Assembly: GCA_031308135.1 (NCBI GenBank)
Contig: JAHLJT010008756.1
Span: forward strand, 63,580,232-63,644,231
Length of the DNA stretch: 64,000 nucleotides
Direction: 5' to 3'
Origin: Acheta domesticus
Taxonomy: Eukaryota > Arthropoda > Insecta > Orthoptera > Gryllidae
Below the pieces are notes generated by a model. It ran no database searches and had not been told where the DNA came from. It saw only the letters and a program-made list of their open reading frames with translations. Made by a program: the position numbers and the translations under genes. Below, one piece after another: positions 23,691 through 33,296 of this stretch; the stretch's first letter is position 1; each line of letters starts with the position of its first letter.

Positions 23691-24510
23691 CCCTTTTTTG
23701 GGCTGAACGACGAGCAGATCACCTGCTCTCTTATGCCCCAGCCCAAAGGCCAGAAAATCTCCGACAATTTCGGAGTTTCGGTGTGCGGTAAAAATGCTGT
23801 GACTTCCCAAAAGCTCTCTGTGACACATGATGGGAGAATCGAAATAGAAAAAAAGCACTTGAAACAGGGTTAAGCGCACAGAGTTCATGATACAAGGAAC
23901 CGCGAAGATGAATCGGGAAGAAAATGAAGTGCTGGCTGGTTCCGTCCTTCAGTTGTATTCGCTGGGTGGTGGCCGCAGATACTTTTGCTTATTTTAACGA
24001 GTATCTCGAGCGCGTTAGTACAAGTTGATCATACTTTTCTATCCCTATTTGAAGAGTTTGTTTATAAAGTGACGTAGCTCCTAGAATTTTTTTTCAAGAA
24101 GTGAATATATCCTTATTCAATCTTATAGTTCAAGATCGGAATGGTTTTCGATTAAAATATATGAAATGCGATTTGTGAACACTGTTTTGGGCAGAGAAGC
24201 GTCTTAGGAAAACATTGATACGTAAAGCAAAGAGACAAACGAAAATGAAGATACATCACTTGGGAAATACGCTCATCAATTCGAGACGCTCTTGAATGAT
24301 CCGTTCGTAGGAGAGTCCTGGGACTCTCGAAGGGGGAATGTTCTTGTTGGTGCTGAAGTAAATATGATTGTTGTTTAAATTAAGCACTTTATATATTCAT
24401 TTAAAATTTGAGTAAGAAAGCAATGGCATTTTTTAAGTTAAGTAACCATAAAAGTTCACATTTTCATACCATTATATAACAAGGTAGAAATGAAATAAAG
24501 GTTCTATTTG
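23691..24510. other. Non-coding stretch
   Basis: No exon, RNA gene or transposon feature recognised. Confidence 0.4.
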
Positions 24511-24640
24511 CCGGCCCGGTTAGCCGAGGTCGTTTTGGCTGAAGGTGGCTGCCTCGGCTCGAAGGGTCGCGGGTTAGAATCCCGCCTCGGGCATGCAAGG
24601 ATGTTTGGGTGTGTTTGTGTTGTCCTTATGTGTTCTCCCT
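24511..24640 (+). mobile_element. Second tRNA-derived SINE family (fragment)
   Basis: Starts CCGGCCCGGTTAGCCGAGG, an A-box-like TTAGCCGAGG, followed after about 55 bp by the B-box-like GGGTTAGAATCCCGCC, then GGGCATGCAAGGATG and GTTTGTGTTGTCCTTA. That last block resembles the body of a SINE family common in some polyneopteran insects, as I recall. It is distinct from S1 and not a functional tRNA: the arms do not close and the B box has TAG for TCG. Confidence 0.65.
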
Positions 24641-26094
24641 ACAGTTCGACAATCACAGTGGTCACTATATGACCGAGATGTTGAAAATCGACCTTAAGAA
24701 AAGATTACACTTATTTAAAATTGTGGTTGTTTTACTGTCAATTTCTTCGAATTTTTCTTCGCATTTCACACTTCAAGCATCTCTGTTGTGGTTGCATTAC
24801 GGATTATGTAAGTGGAAGAAGCCGTCACTGAATTCGGCTTGCAGCGGAGCAAAAAAGTGGAATAAAGAGGCAAAGCAGCTCCTGCGGATAGACATTTTCA
24901 ATGGTTTTTATCCAATTAAGTTTTAAAAAATTGTTTAAATTTTAACATTAATAAGTAACGTAATTTGTACTAACTGCTGACGTTTCCAGAGAAGGTTTTG
25001 AAAATTTTGTGTAATTATTTGCCAAATTCAAAAATCAGAGTCCAATATTAATATTTCAACAGAGAGAAAATAACAAAATATATTGAGATCGTTCTTTGAT
25101 TGCAAGCGACATTGAAACATTTTCTGTGAGAAGAGGCGGATTTAAAAAAAAATCATCCAAAAAACCAGTATCAGTATTGTTTGACTAGCAGGAATTGTAC
25201 GATTTTCGATCGAAAAATTTCGGGTAACTCTTACCGGAACATTAGTCGAAGATACATGTGTGTATGTGCCCTCACCCTGCCAAAGGTTAAAATCAATCAA
25301 GCTTGATGGGAATTTTCTTGATGAAACTTGGGGTTGGGCCTTTAGATAACACCCCTTCTCTGACTTTAAAGTATATTATACCCCAAAAATAGAAAATATT
25401 AGAAAATCCATTTTTAAATTTTTTATTAATTATAACCACTTATGTACGCTCTTTATACGGTGAAACTAGCATTTTTCTACGATGTGAATCCTTGGAGTAA
25501 TGGAATCTTTTATCGAACTGCAAATTGTGACTAAAATGTAAAATGAAAAATACAATTATGCCAAAAGAAAATAACTCTCAAATATAAGAACATAAGATGT
25601 TTAAGACAAAAAAGAAAATTAAGCAAACATGTGAACATAGGAAATGAACATTTGAGTGCGGAGCATTCTAATTCAAGGATAGCTAAAGCCATTTCTCCGA
25701 AAGTTCACTTTTAGACTGTCGTCGCTATACTGAAACATCGTATCTCCATTTCTTTATAACACAGTACTGTAATTCTTTCTTTGTTGTAAACTAGGTTCAC
25801 AGGTTTCGTGTATGAACCAAAATTGAACTTGTGTACAAATGATTTCATTAAAAAATGGTTTTAAAATTATTCAAAAATGTATTTTTTCGACCTTCTGGTA
25901 AAAATTACTGAAAAGATAGATACGTACGAGATACAACTACGGTTTTGGTTCAAGCACTGTGTATAGTTTCTGTATTCATTGTATCTGTATTCATTGAAAG
26001 TTAGAGTAGAAGCAATATTGGTAATAGTTCTAAAGTTAAGATGTCACAGCTCAAGGCCTTTTTTGCATCAATAATTTAGTTACCTTCCAAAAGG
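24641..26094. other. AT-rich non-coding stretch
   Basis: Nothing recognised beyond AT-rich sequence. Confidence 0.4.
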
Positions 26095-26330
26095 ATTGGA
26101 AAGAGGATCGCATACGGTCCGTAACCCGTTGCATTAAGGTAGAACTTTGATGGCAGCTTAAAATTTATCGGAGGAAATCACTAAAAAGCAGGTCAGAGTA
26201 TCCGCCAGTAGAATTCTCAACCAGGAAGTGTCTGGCAACAACTCAATGTATTAACTGGTATCGAAAAAGCTACCATCATCGAAAAACGAACTGCTCAGCA
26301 CACAAAGCTTTGTCGCAGACATGCAATTAC
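26095..26330 (-). mobile_element. Diverged S1 SINE fragment
   Basis: GATCGCATACGGTCCGTAAC, GGAGGAAATCACTAAAAAGC, CAGTAGAATTCTC and TCGAAAAAGCTACCATCATC follow S1 order on the minus strand. With the next feature it forms a head-to-head inverted pair. Confidence 0.6.
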
Positions 26331-26359
26331 AAACGATGTCGCTACCAGTTCCATTTTTC

Positions 26360-26908
26360 CATGAGCTTCTGCGCTAGCTCAACGGAAATACAAGTTACCT
26401 CCGTACCATCGTTGCCGGGGGGGGGAGGTCCAAGGGTTCGAGTCACAGCAGTGATAGACTCTTGCTACTATTTTGCTACGTAGCTGGATCAACGTAACTA
26501 CTATCTCGAATGAATTCTAGGAGCCAACTGCTCTCATCGGTAGTTTTCTGTGGTTTTATCAATTAGAAGTACGCTAATGCTGGAGCAATTCCTTGTCAAA
26601 CGCGCAACGGATCAGGTGCGACTTTTCTTTCCTCGATCTTATCCCTTCCTCTCCCATTACAAACATGCACTTGTATGTAATAAATTACCACACATCTCAA
26701 AAGTACTCTCGAAAGTTTAGGCCTTCTCCCAGCCGAGGCAGTGCTTTGCTAGGGGAGATACCAGGAGGACGAAAAACACACAAGGTCAGGTACAGATCGC
26801 CCAAGATCTCTCGTTTCAGTGGAGGAGGAACACGCCACTTCCCGAGATACAACATGTACTACACTTATGGGACCAATGACCTCTGCAGATGACGCGCCCG
26901 TTATCAAA
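26360..26908 (+). mobile_element. S1 SINE, near full-length, + orientation
   Basis: A degenerate A box (GCGCTAGCTCAACGG), B box GGGTTCGAGTCAC near 26438, TTTTCTGTGGTTTTATC, a CGACTTTTCTTTCC pyrimidine block and CATGCACTTG follow in order. The tail region has GTACTACACTTATGGGACCA and GATGACGCGCCCG, the complement of the tail-proximal end in minus-strand copies. Divergence is substantial. A run of nine G lies just before the B box. Confidence 0.75.
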
Positions 26909-29142
26909 AAACTCACTCATTTTCTCCCAGTCCTTTTTCACACTTGTCGACCCCACTCGGCCCAATGTGCATGAAGCGCGTCGTTTGGGGACAATGGGAG
27001 CATTTATGCGCTGCCTGTTGTTCTCGACGCTGGCCGCAGCAAAAACGATTGCCGTCGCACCGCGAAAAGCCCTGAATAAAAGCCGACGAACAATGAGGCG
27101 GCCTCACCACCAGCTTCAAAACGCGTCTTTGATAGTACCAGTATGACGAAACCCGAAGGCGTTCTGTTACAACGCAGGACAGAAAGATAGGGAAGAATAC
27201 AACCTGAACTGTAAGCAGCTTTACGACTTTTGAAATTAAATGTCGATGCGCCTGATTCTTAAAGCTTTTTGCTGGCGTAAATGATGACATTCTGGACGTG
27301 TGGTTGTGTTATAGTCCTGTTTCTAGTGAACGGAGTCAAAGATGCTGTTCCTCAAGTGATTGTATTGCGTGCCCGTATCTGCGGGTGGGCGAAACGCCGT
27401 GAGGGTATTCGCGTGTGAAGAAATGACTGCGTGTTGGGAAACGCCATCGACTTGCATTTGGGAATTTTAGTAATGGTCGTTCAAGAAGGTCATTTCGCTA
27501 ATTCTTAGAACTGTTGGTTTTTCGATTATACACGCATACTAATCATTTGTGTCTAGTTGTCTCCTTCAGTAAATGACGAGTTGGGAAGTGGTGATTGCTC
27601 GACTGTAAGCACATGAGCTTGAAAATTAACCATCTCATAAGGAGATTTATTTGCAGGGTACATATTTAATTAATGATATTTTAACACCAGCAAAAAATAC
27701 AGATTTTTTTTAATAATAACCACAAGAGAACGGAAAGTTTTTTTAAAATATTTCTCTGCATATTCAGACTCCCTAAAACTTGTTATCAAAAATATTTGAC
27801 ATTAAACAAAAATCACAATGGCGATTTACATAACAAATGTGAATGTAATTTATTAGAAAGAAAATAATATGACTACAATTTGATGGACTCTACTGAAAAT
27901 ATAATTTCATTAGGATACTTACATCGTAATGGTTAAAGCTCGAAAACCTGAAATAAAACGAAAACTTTAAAACACATGCACACACAAACACACAAAAGAA
28001 ACCTCGCTAATTCATAATGAATCATTAAAATGACAATTAATCGCATCAAAAGTTCATGGACATACTAGCACTTGTCACCACCCATTAATATTATCTGAGT
28101 CATCAAGGCAATAAAACATCATTGTAAAATTTATATCAGCAAAAACAGATAATTGCTAGTAATGATTACATGTTTCAAAGGCAGTGATGAATTATATAAG
28201 GGATTTCATTAAATATTCTAGATATAATATACTTGTCTGTCTGTATTTTATACCTTATAATGTTTTCATAGAGCAATTTCTGTTCAACCCGTATCTGCTA
28301 CACAGTATTATTTTCAACAAATTCCGGAAAATTAAATGAAGGTAGTTTATAAAGTAAAATCTAAATTAATAAGAAATAAAATCTGTGAAAAGTAAAACCA
28401 AGAGTGGCAATTAAAACTATGAAAGGTCAGAGGCTATTCTAGGCAATTATTTATTTAGAAAGTCTGCTTCTGAACTCCTGCTCTTGCCGCAGTTGACCAT
28501 TATTTTGGAGAAGGAAATACTTGTACCACAAAAGAAATTTTCAAGGCATCTCATAAGTACGATTATCATTGGAAGAAGCGAGTCTTGGGCAGAACGGGAT
28601 ATGCGTATTTTTTCTCAATGACTCTTTTTCAATTTGTTGAGGCTAAATTGACGTCTACAAGCGTCTACAAGCCCCTTGGGAGGCGTTGAGAGCTTTGCGC
28701 TATGAAGAAATCCCCCCGTTAATACTATATCGTTGCAATCAGTTGTCAGTCAAGAGGACCGCCAGGTAGCATCTCCGCGTACGCGCCTCCTACTACGCGC
28801 TCCTGCGTCACTACCCAGCGGCCAGAATTGGGGAGGAATAGGGATAGAGGTAGGGTTTAGGATACTTCACAGGGGTTAGACCTAGCCCTTGTGAAGCAGC
28901 CAAACTAGTTTTGTTGGAACAAATTTCACATGAGATGGTCCGCGAAATACGAAACCTCCTTAGTGAAAGGCGAGCGACGTCGCTCTGAGCCACTGGAAGA
29001 CAATTTAAAATCGAAATTCCCCAATCTGGCAACCCTATCTGGAGGGGAAATCACCCACATGGGTGTCCGTCACCCTGTTCAACAGTCTATAGTCCAGCGA
29101 CGGATGTCACCTTCCAGCAAGGGAACAACATCGCTATCTCCC
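26909..29142. other. Non-coding stretch
   Basis: No convincing exon. 26930-27160 and 28760-29110 are somewhat GC-richer but have no recognised domain. CAATCTGGCAACCCT at 29024 is the complement of the end motif seen at 32812. Confidence 0.35.
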
Positions 29143-29664
29143 TATTGATTGATTAGAGTTTGCGGGCGCGTCACCTGCTAAGGCCATTATTCCCGTAAGT
29201 GTAATGCATTTTTTTATCGCGGGAGATGATGGTGATCTTACCCTCTGAATGGCGAGACCTACCGGCGCCGACCTACCCGTCGGCTTGTGAAGTTTTTCTT
29301 CCAACATAGTATTTCCTACCAGTGGGGCAATGCCCCAGTCAAGACAAGCTCTAAGCTTCAGGAATATGTGGTAGTATTGTGCATGTAAGTGTGTGTGTAA
29401 GTAAGGTGTGAGGATAGGACACGCTCTTGAAGAATAGATTCGCGCGCGGTCCGTGGTCCGTTTGTTAGGGGTACTGCTTCGGCATTCGTCTGTTATTGAT
29501 CAGAGAAAGCACAAAAACCTACCGATCAAAGCAGCCGTCCGCTAGAATTCTCCTCCTGACAGCAGTTGAATTCGATATAGCTCTGTAGACAGTGTCGAAA
29601 ATCCTGCCACAGTCGGGACTCGAAACCTACGACCTCCCGGTCAGAAATCAACTGAGCCACCCAA
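29143..29664 (-). mobile_element. S1 SINE, full-length copy
   Basis: All S1 blocks are present on the minus strand: A-box region (complement of AACTGAGCCACC), B box (complement of GGGACTCGAAACC, one base inserted), TCTGATCAATAACAG, the CACACACACTTACA stretch and a GCGCCCGCAAACTCTAATCAA tail ending in ATCA repeats. More diverged than the next copy. Confidence 0.85.
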
Positions 29665-29689
29665 ACCGGAGTCATTTCGCGATATATAA

Positions 29690-30295
29690 CATGCACTACA
29701 CTCGCGGGACTAATGACTGATTCGTGTTTCCGGGCGCGTCAACTACTTTGGTCATTAGTCCCGTCAGTGTAGTGCGTGTTTTTCCTCGGGAGGTGGCGAT
29801 GGACTTTTCCCCGCTGGATGGCGAGATCTGGCGTCGACCTACCGTCGACTAGCGGGGTTTCCCCTCAACCAAGTATCTACCACCAGCGCAGCACCGTCCC
29901 AGCCGGGACAAGCTGTAAGCTCCCGACCGGTCTCCCGGCATGTGTGGTAGTGTAGTGCACGTTAGTGTAAGTGTGTGTGTAAGAGGAAAGGAGAAGACAA
30001 GGAAGAGGAAGGAAAGATCGCACGAGGTGGCCCGTTTGTTAGGGTACTGCTCCGGCATTCGCCTGGTGTTGATCGGAGAAACCACGGAAAACTAGAATTC
30101 TCCTCCAAACACCGATTGAATTCGACCTAGCTGACAAGCTAGTGTCGAAAATCCTGCCGCCGTCGGGATTCGAACCTAGGACCTCCTGGTCAGAGGGACT
30201 GCAGTGACATCAGGTTGATGCACTGAGCCATCTCTGCGGGACTAATGACAATAGCAGTTGATGCGTCTGGAATATTCAATCAATAAAGAATGATG
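29690..30295 (+). mobile_element. S1 tail fragment, split by a younger S1 copy
   Basis: 29690-29717 (ATGCACTACACTCGCGGGAC and onward) and 30236-30295 (GCGGGACTAATGAC, GTTGATGCGTCTGG, ATTCAATCAATAA) are successive parts of an S1 tail in + orientation. They are separated by the S1 insertion at 29718-30235, with GCGGGACTAATGAC present on both sides as its target duplication. Confidence 0.8.
29718..30235 (-). mobile_element. S1 SINE, intact copy with exact 14-bp target duplication
   Basis: Reference copy for S1. GCGGGACTAATGAC occurs immediately left (29704-29717) and right (30236-30249), fixing the element at 518 bp. Read on the minus strand: AGAGATGGCTCAGTGCATC (A box TGGCTCAGTG), B box GGTTCGAATCC, GACGGCGGCAGGATTTTCG, CCGTGGTTTCTCCGATC, a pyrimidine-rich block, CACACACACTTACACTAACG, a GC-rich 3' half with GTCGACGGTAGGTCG, and the end CCCGGAAACACGAATCA. 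The tRNA-like promoter shows it is transcribed by pol III and moved by a LINE partner. No ORF. Confidence 0.95.
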
Positions 30296-30378
30296 TGGAA
30301 GTGTTAATGTTGTGACGCCGAATGGTTAATCACAGTCTGTTTTGGGCCATCGTTATATAATCCTCCTTCCGTCACTTA

Positions 30379-30607
30379 CAGTGCGATTTTTCTAACTCGG
30401 CCCCTCAAGCCCCTATGGCCGCGATGGAATATCACACGGTCTTGCGTCTTTCTCGGTCTTGCCGGTAGAAGTCGCACGATCGCAAGCACTGCTTGATGCG
30501 GTCGCGATCATGCGAAATCTAGCGGAATGACTGAGAAAGGTGCGAAATACCGTGACACACTCCATCACGAAGATGTGCCTTGAGAGACACACTTAGAAAA
30601 ATCGCGG
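30379..30607. mobile_element. Fold-back MITE (imperfect palindrome)
   Basis: The left half pairs with the right half over about 110 bp: GCGATTTTTCTAA facing TTAGAAAAATCGC at the outside, and CACGGTCTTGCG facing CGAAATACCGTG plus CTTTCTCGGTC facing GACTGAGAAAG inside. Arms are roughly 75% complementary. TA dinucleotides flank it (30377-30378, 30608-30609), suggesting a Tc1/mariner-type non-autonomous element; the terminal bases are uncertain. Confidence 0.65.
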
Positions 30608-30631
30608 TATAGTCGGTGCAATAACTGGCGA

Positions 30632-30996
30632 AATACTTAGAAGATTCGAGTCAAAATGTATTCGAAGATTAGCCAATGCACCATGCTACGTGACAAATGA
30701 CACACTACGTCGAGACCTTAAGATATCTACAATATATGAAGAAATCACTCAGCGTAGCATCACCTACCAAGAGCGGTTAGCCAAACATCCAAATCCATCA
30801 GCCATCAATCTACTGAACAATAGTGAGGAAGAACACCGACTTAAAAGATACCATATTCTAGAATTACCATTCCGTTTCAAACAACCCACATGATGAACTC
30901 TAACTTCAATTAATACATAATTATCACATTTACTGAATGTTTGTTAAAAAAACAGATTGTAAATAAACAGAATATTAAAATAAAATTTAAAAAAAA
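30632..30996 (+). mobile_element. 5'-truncated jockey-type LINE, 13-bp target duplication
   Basis: CAATAACTGGCGA flanks the element at 30619-30631 and 30997-31009. It begins inside ORF2: + frame residues include CIRRLANAPCYVTNDTL, RRDLKIST and RLAKHPNPSAINLL, ending at a stop at 30891-30893. These are the usual C-terminal motifs of jockey-clade reverse transcriptases (ANAPWYV, DL.I.T, HPNPLA..LL). A ~100-bp 3' UTR and an A-rich end follow. The intact frame and exact duplication indicate recent insertion. The 3' end matches the fragment at 11876-12022. Confidence 0.93.
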
Positions 30997-31009
30997 CAAT
31001 AACTGGCGA

Positions 31010-31240
31010 GGGACAGGGAAGTTGGGGCTGACGCCAGGAGGCGTGGCACGGGTCTAAATGCGACCGCGGAGGCGGAGGCAGCGACGTCACGGCGCGGCGG
31101 CGGAAGGCGGCCCCGTTCCGCCGAGACGTGCCCTCCCCTCCGCAATCGAAGCGAATCGAAGCATCCGCCGCCGCGGCGTCGCCGTCCGCGCCACGCAATC
31201 ACCACCGCAGCCGGACGCGGCGCTGGCGCGGATCGTGCGT
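31010..31240 (+). promoter_or_regulatory. Small CpG-rich island between transposons
   Basis: About 230 bp of GC- and CpG-rich sequence with CGACGTCACG (CRE-like core) and GCC/GCG runs, in an otherwise repeat-filled stretch. Neither strand has a splice-bounded ORF with protein-like composition. It could be a promoter or a decayed GC-rich element; it does not match the other repeats here. Confidence 0.3.
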
Positions 31241-31298
31241 TGATGAGTGATTCCGGGCGCGCCGACTGTTACGGGATTTACTCCCGTAAGTGTAGTAT

Positions 31299-31428
31299 TG
31301 TATATATCAGTTAATTAAGACACAACTTCATTTCAACTATTTATTACTCCACTAGGCAACAGCATTCCTTTGTTATCCTTCATTGGTGACAGGAACTCTT
31401 TGAGCTTGGAACATTTAGATATATAACA
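31299..31428 (-). mobile_element. Short LTR of a Ty3/gypsy element
   Basis: 130 bp bounded by TGTATATAT on the left and the complementary ATATAACA on the right (TG...CA-type ends). It is adjacent to a purine tract (minus strand AAAAGGGAGGAAA, 31429-31441), the normal place for a 3' polypurine tract before the 3' LTR. No second LTR is present, so this is a truncated element. Confidence 0.65.
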
Positions 31429-31588
31429 TTTCCTCCCTTTTCTAGCTTAATACATAATCTTTTAAATATGTTGGTTTTCTAATCGTGTATCTCGGTCTCA
31501 AAACCGGAGTCATGACTTCAGCCGCGCGAGGACTTTCCGATGAAGTACTTGAAGAAGGCGGAGAAGCCCCTGCATCAGAAACAGACAC

Positions 31589-32117
31589 TTAAGTCGAATC
31601 ACGAGCAATATTTTGAGGCACACAAGTCGAATCACGAGCAATATTTTGACTCTCCCTTTCTTTCTCCTGATATCTTCTTCTTAAGTGGTCCACATGCCTT
31701 TTAACAATTGTTCCGTTCTGTAATTTAATATTATAAGAAACAGGTTCTGCAATCTCGTAAATTACCCCTTCTATCCATTTTGGTCCCGACGAGTTAATTA
31801 TTTTTAAATAAACTAAATCGCATAGTTCAAATGTATTTTGTTTCTGAATCGTTTTTTTTTTATTATTTCTTCCTTTTCTCTCCAAGCATATGGATGCATT
31901 TTATCAAACACAGATCGTAATTTTCTTCCCATTAGAAGTTCAGCCGGTGATTTTCCAGTTCCCGCGTGTATTGTAGTATGCTGTCTAAAAAGCATTTTTT
32001 GTAACTGAATTTCAGTATCACCATCATCTAGTTATGCTAAAATTTTCTTGAAGGTTTGTACCATGCGTTCCGCTTGGCCATTACTAGATGGATTATAAGG
32101 AGATATTCTGGATGATC
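31589..32117 (-). mobile_element. Ty3/gypsy integrase C-terminal relic
   Basis: The minus-strand reading starts at the integrase core end (YNPSSNGQAERMVQTFKKIL), passes a stop and frameshift, then gives TGKSPAELLMGRKLRS and a basic C-terminal module with VYLKI, KWIEGVIYEI and KRHVDHLRRR. This is the usual order in Ty3/gypsy integrases just upstream of the 3' LTR. Protease, reverse transcriptase and RNase H are absent. A short direct repeat (residues NIARDST) occurs at its very end. Non-functional. Confidence 0.85.
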
Positions 32118-32203
32118 CCTCCTCAAGGTATTTCGGTGCTGGGGGCTCCCCCAACCGGCACAAGTTCTTTGCTTCTAACTGATCTCCCGTCATGTGTGGT
32201 AGT

Positions 32204-32317
32204 CAGTGGCGGATCCAGGGCGGGGGGGGGGGCAATGGGGGCCATGCGCCCCCCCCCATCAAGGCCTAGAATTTTCGTTTGTTATCTTCTTTTATTTGGC
32301 AAAATTGATTTTAATTA

Positions 32318-32379
<62 letters not shown>

Positions 32380-32510
32380 AATTATGTAATTATTTAAAAA
32401 TTGTATTGTATAGTATCATGCGTAATACACAACAAAAGTAATGTACAATATAATAAAAATGTTTTTATTTAACAAAAATCTACGATGTCCCCCTCCAAAA
32501 TGATCGCCTG
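32204..32510. mobile_element. hAT-like MITE with exact 8-bp target duplication
   Basis: GTGGTAGT occurs on both sides (32196-32203 and 32511-32518), and excision of one copy plus the element restores the S1 body. Termini are CAGTGGCGGATCC on the left and, as complement, CAGGCGATC on the right, each followed by a G-rich stretch. An 8-bp duplication and CA-type ends are characteristic of hAT transposons. The 307-bp body has no transposase and contains a (GT)n(TA)n microsatellite. Confidence 0.88.
32318..32377. repeat. (GT)n(TA)n microsatellite
   Basis: A short GT run followed by about 26 TA units, inside the hAT-like MITE. Confidence 0.97.
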
Positions 32511-32811
32511 GTGGTAGTGTAGTGCACAAAAATGTGTGCAAAACATGGGGGAAGGGGGGAAAGAACAAACAAGAGGAAGGAAAGATGGCGGCGCGGCGCG
32601 TGGCCCTTTTGTTAAGGTACTGCTCCGAAATTTTCCTGGTATTGATAGAAAGAATGGGAAACTGCCGATCAGAGCAGCCGGCTGCAGCTAGAATTTGCCC
32701 CCAGAAGGAGACTGAATTCGACCTAGCTATACACAGTGTCAAAAATCCGTAACCGTCGGAGATTCAACCCTTGAACCTCCCAGTTAAAGTAGCTGTAGAG
32801 ACATCGGCAGG

Positions 32812-33296
32812 GTTGCCAGATGTGTTGCGAACTCTTTCCCCAGCACTACTACAAAATTTCCCCCAAAAAACCTCTCCAATAAAATAGAATTCCTCAACTT
32901 TAAAACTAAAAATATTATCTAAATATGGACCAATGACATGAACTGTCCCTGACGATTCCATTGGCTGTTTCCTTAAATTCAGATAATTCAAATGAACTAA
33001 TCAACCAATCATCGTCCTCTAAGCTGCACGAACCCGCATACTATCTTCGTTTTGCTCATGTTTTTTCTTTCTCTATGTCTTTTTTTCTTCTCTTTTTGAA
33101 ACAAAAATGAAAGAAGAATGGCCTCTTTTGTTTCTTTTTTATTCATAATAATTGAGAGAATATTTCTATTTGTCTTCCGTTGAAAAACATTCCCCCCAAA
33201 AATCTCCAAATTTCCCCCCTCCTTTTATGTCCCTCATTATTGGACACAATGAAAAAAAATCCCCGTTTTGGAGAAACATATTCCCAATCTGACAAA
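32812..33296. mobile_element. Possible MITE with GTTGCCAGAT-type ends
   Basis: Begins AGGGTTGCCAGATGTG next to the S1 head and ends CCCAATCTGACAAACATG, whose complement resembles the start. CCCC/AAAA-rich blocks (TTTCCCCCAAAAA) occur near both ends. The same GGGTTGCCAGATTG motif is at 29022-29036. Boundaries and class are uncertain. Confidence 0.35.

Larger units (their letters stand above)
31241..32815 (-). mobile_element. S1 SINE split by gypsy 3' end and hAT-like MITE
   Basis: Pieces 31241-31298 (tail, TTCCGGGCGCGCCGACTG, then CTCCCGTAAGTGTAGTAT), 32118-32203 (CAACCGGCACAAGTTC, GATCTCCCGTCATGTGTGG) and 32511-32815 (GTGGTAGTGTAGTGCAC, AAACTGCCGATCAGAGCAGC, GTGTCAAAAATCC, reverse B-box region) are in S1 order on the minus strand. 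About 130 bp of S1 is missing between the first two pieces, so the gypsy insertion was accompanied by a deletion. The head end is diverged. Confidence 0.8.
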
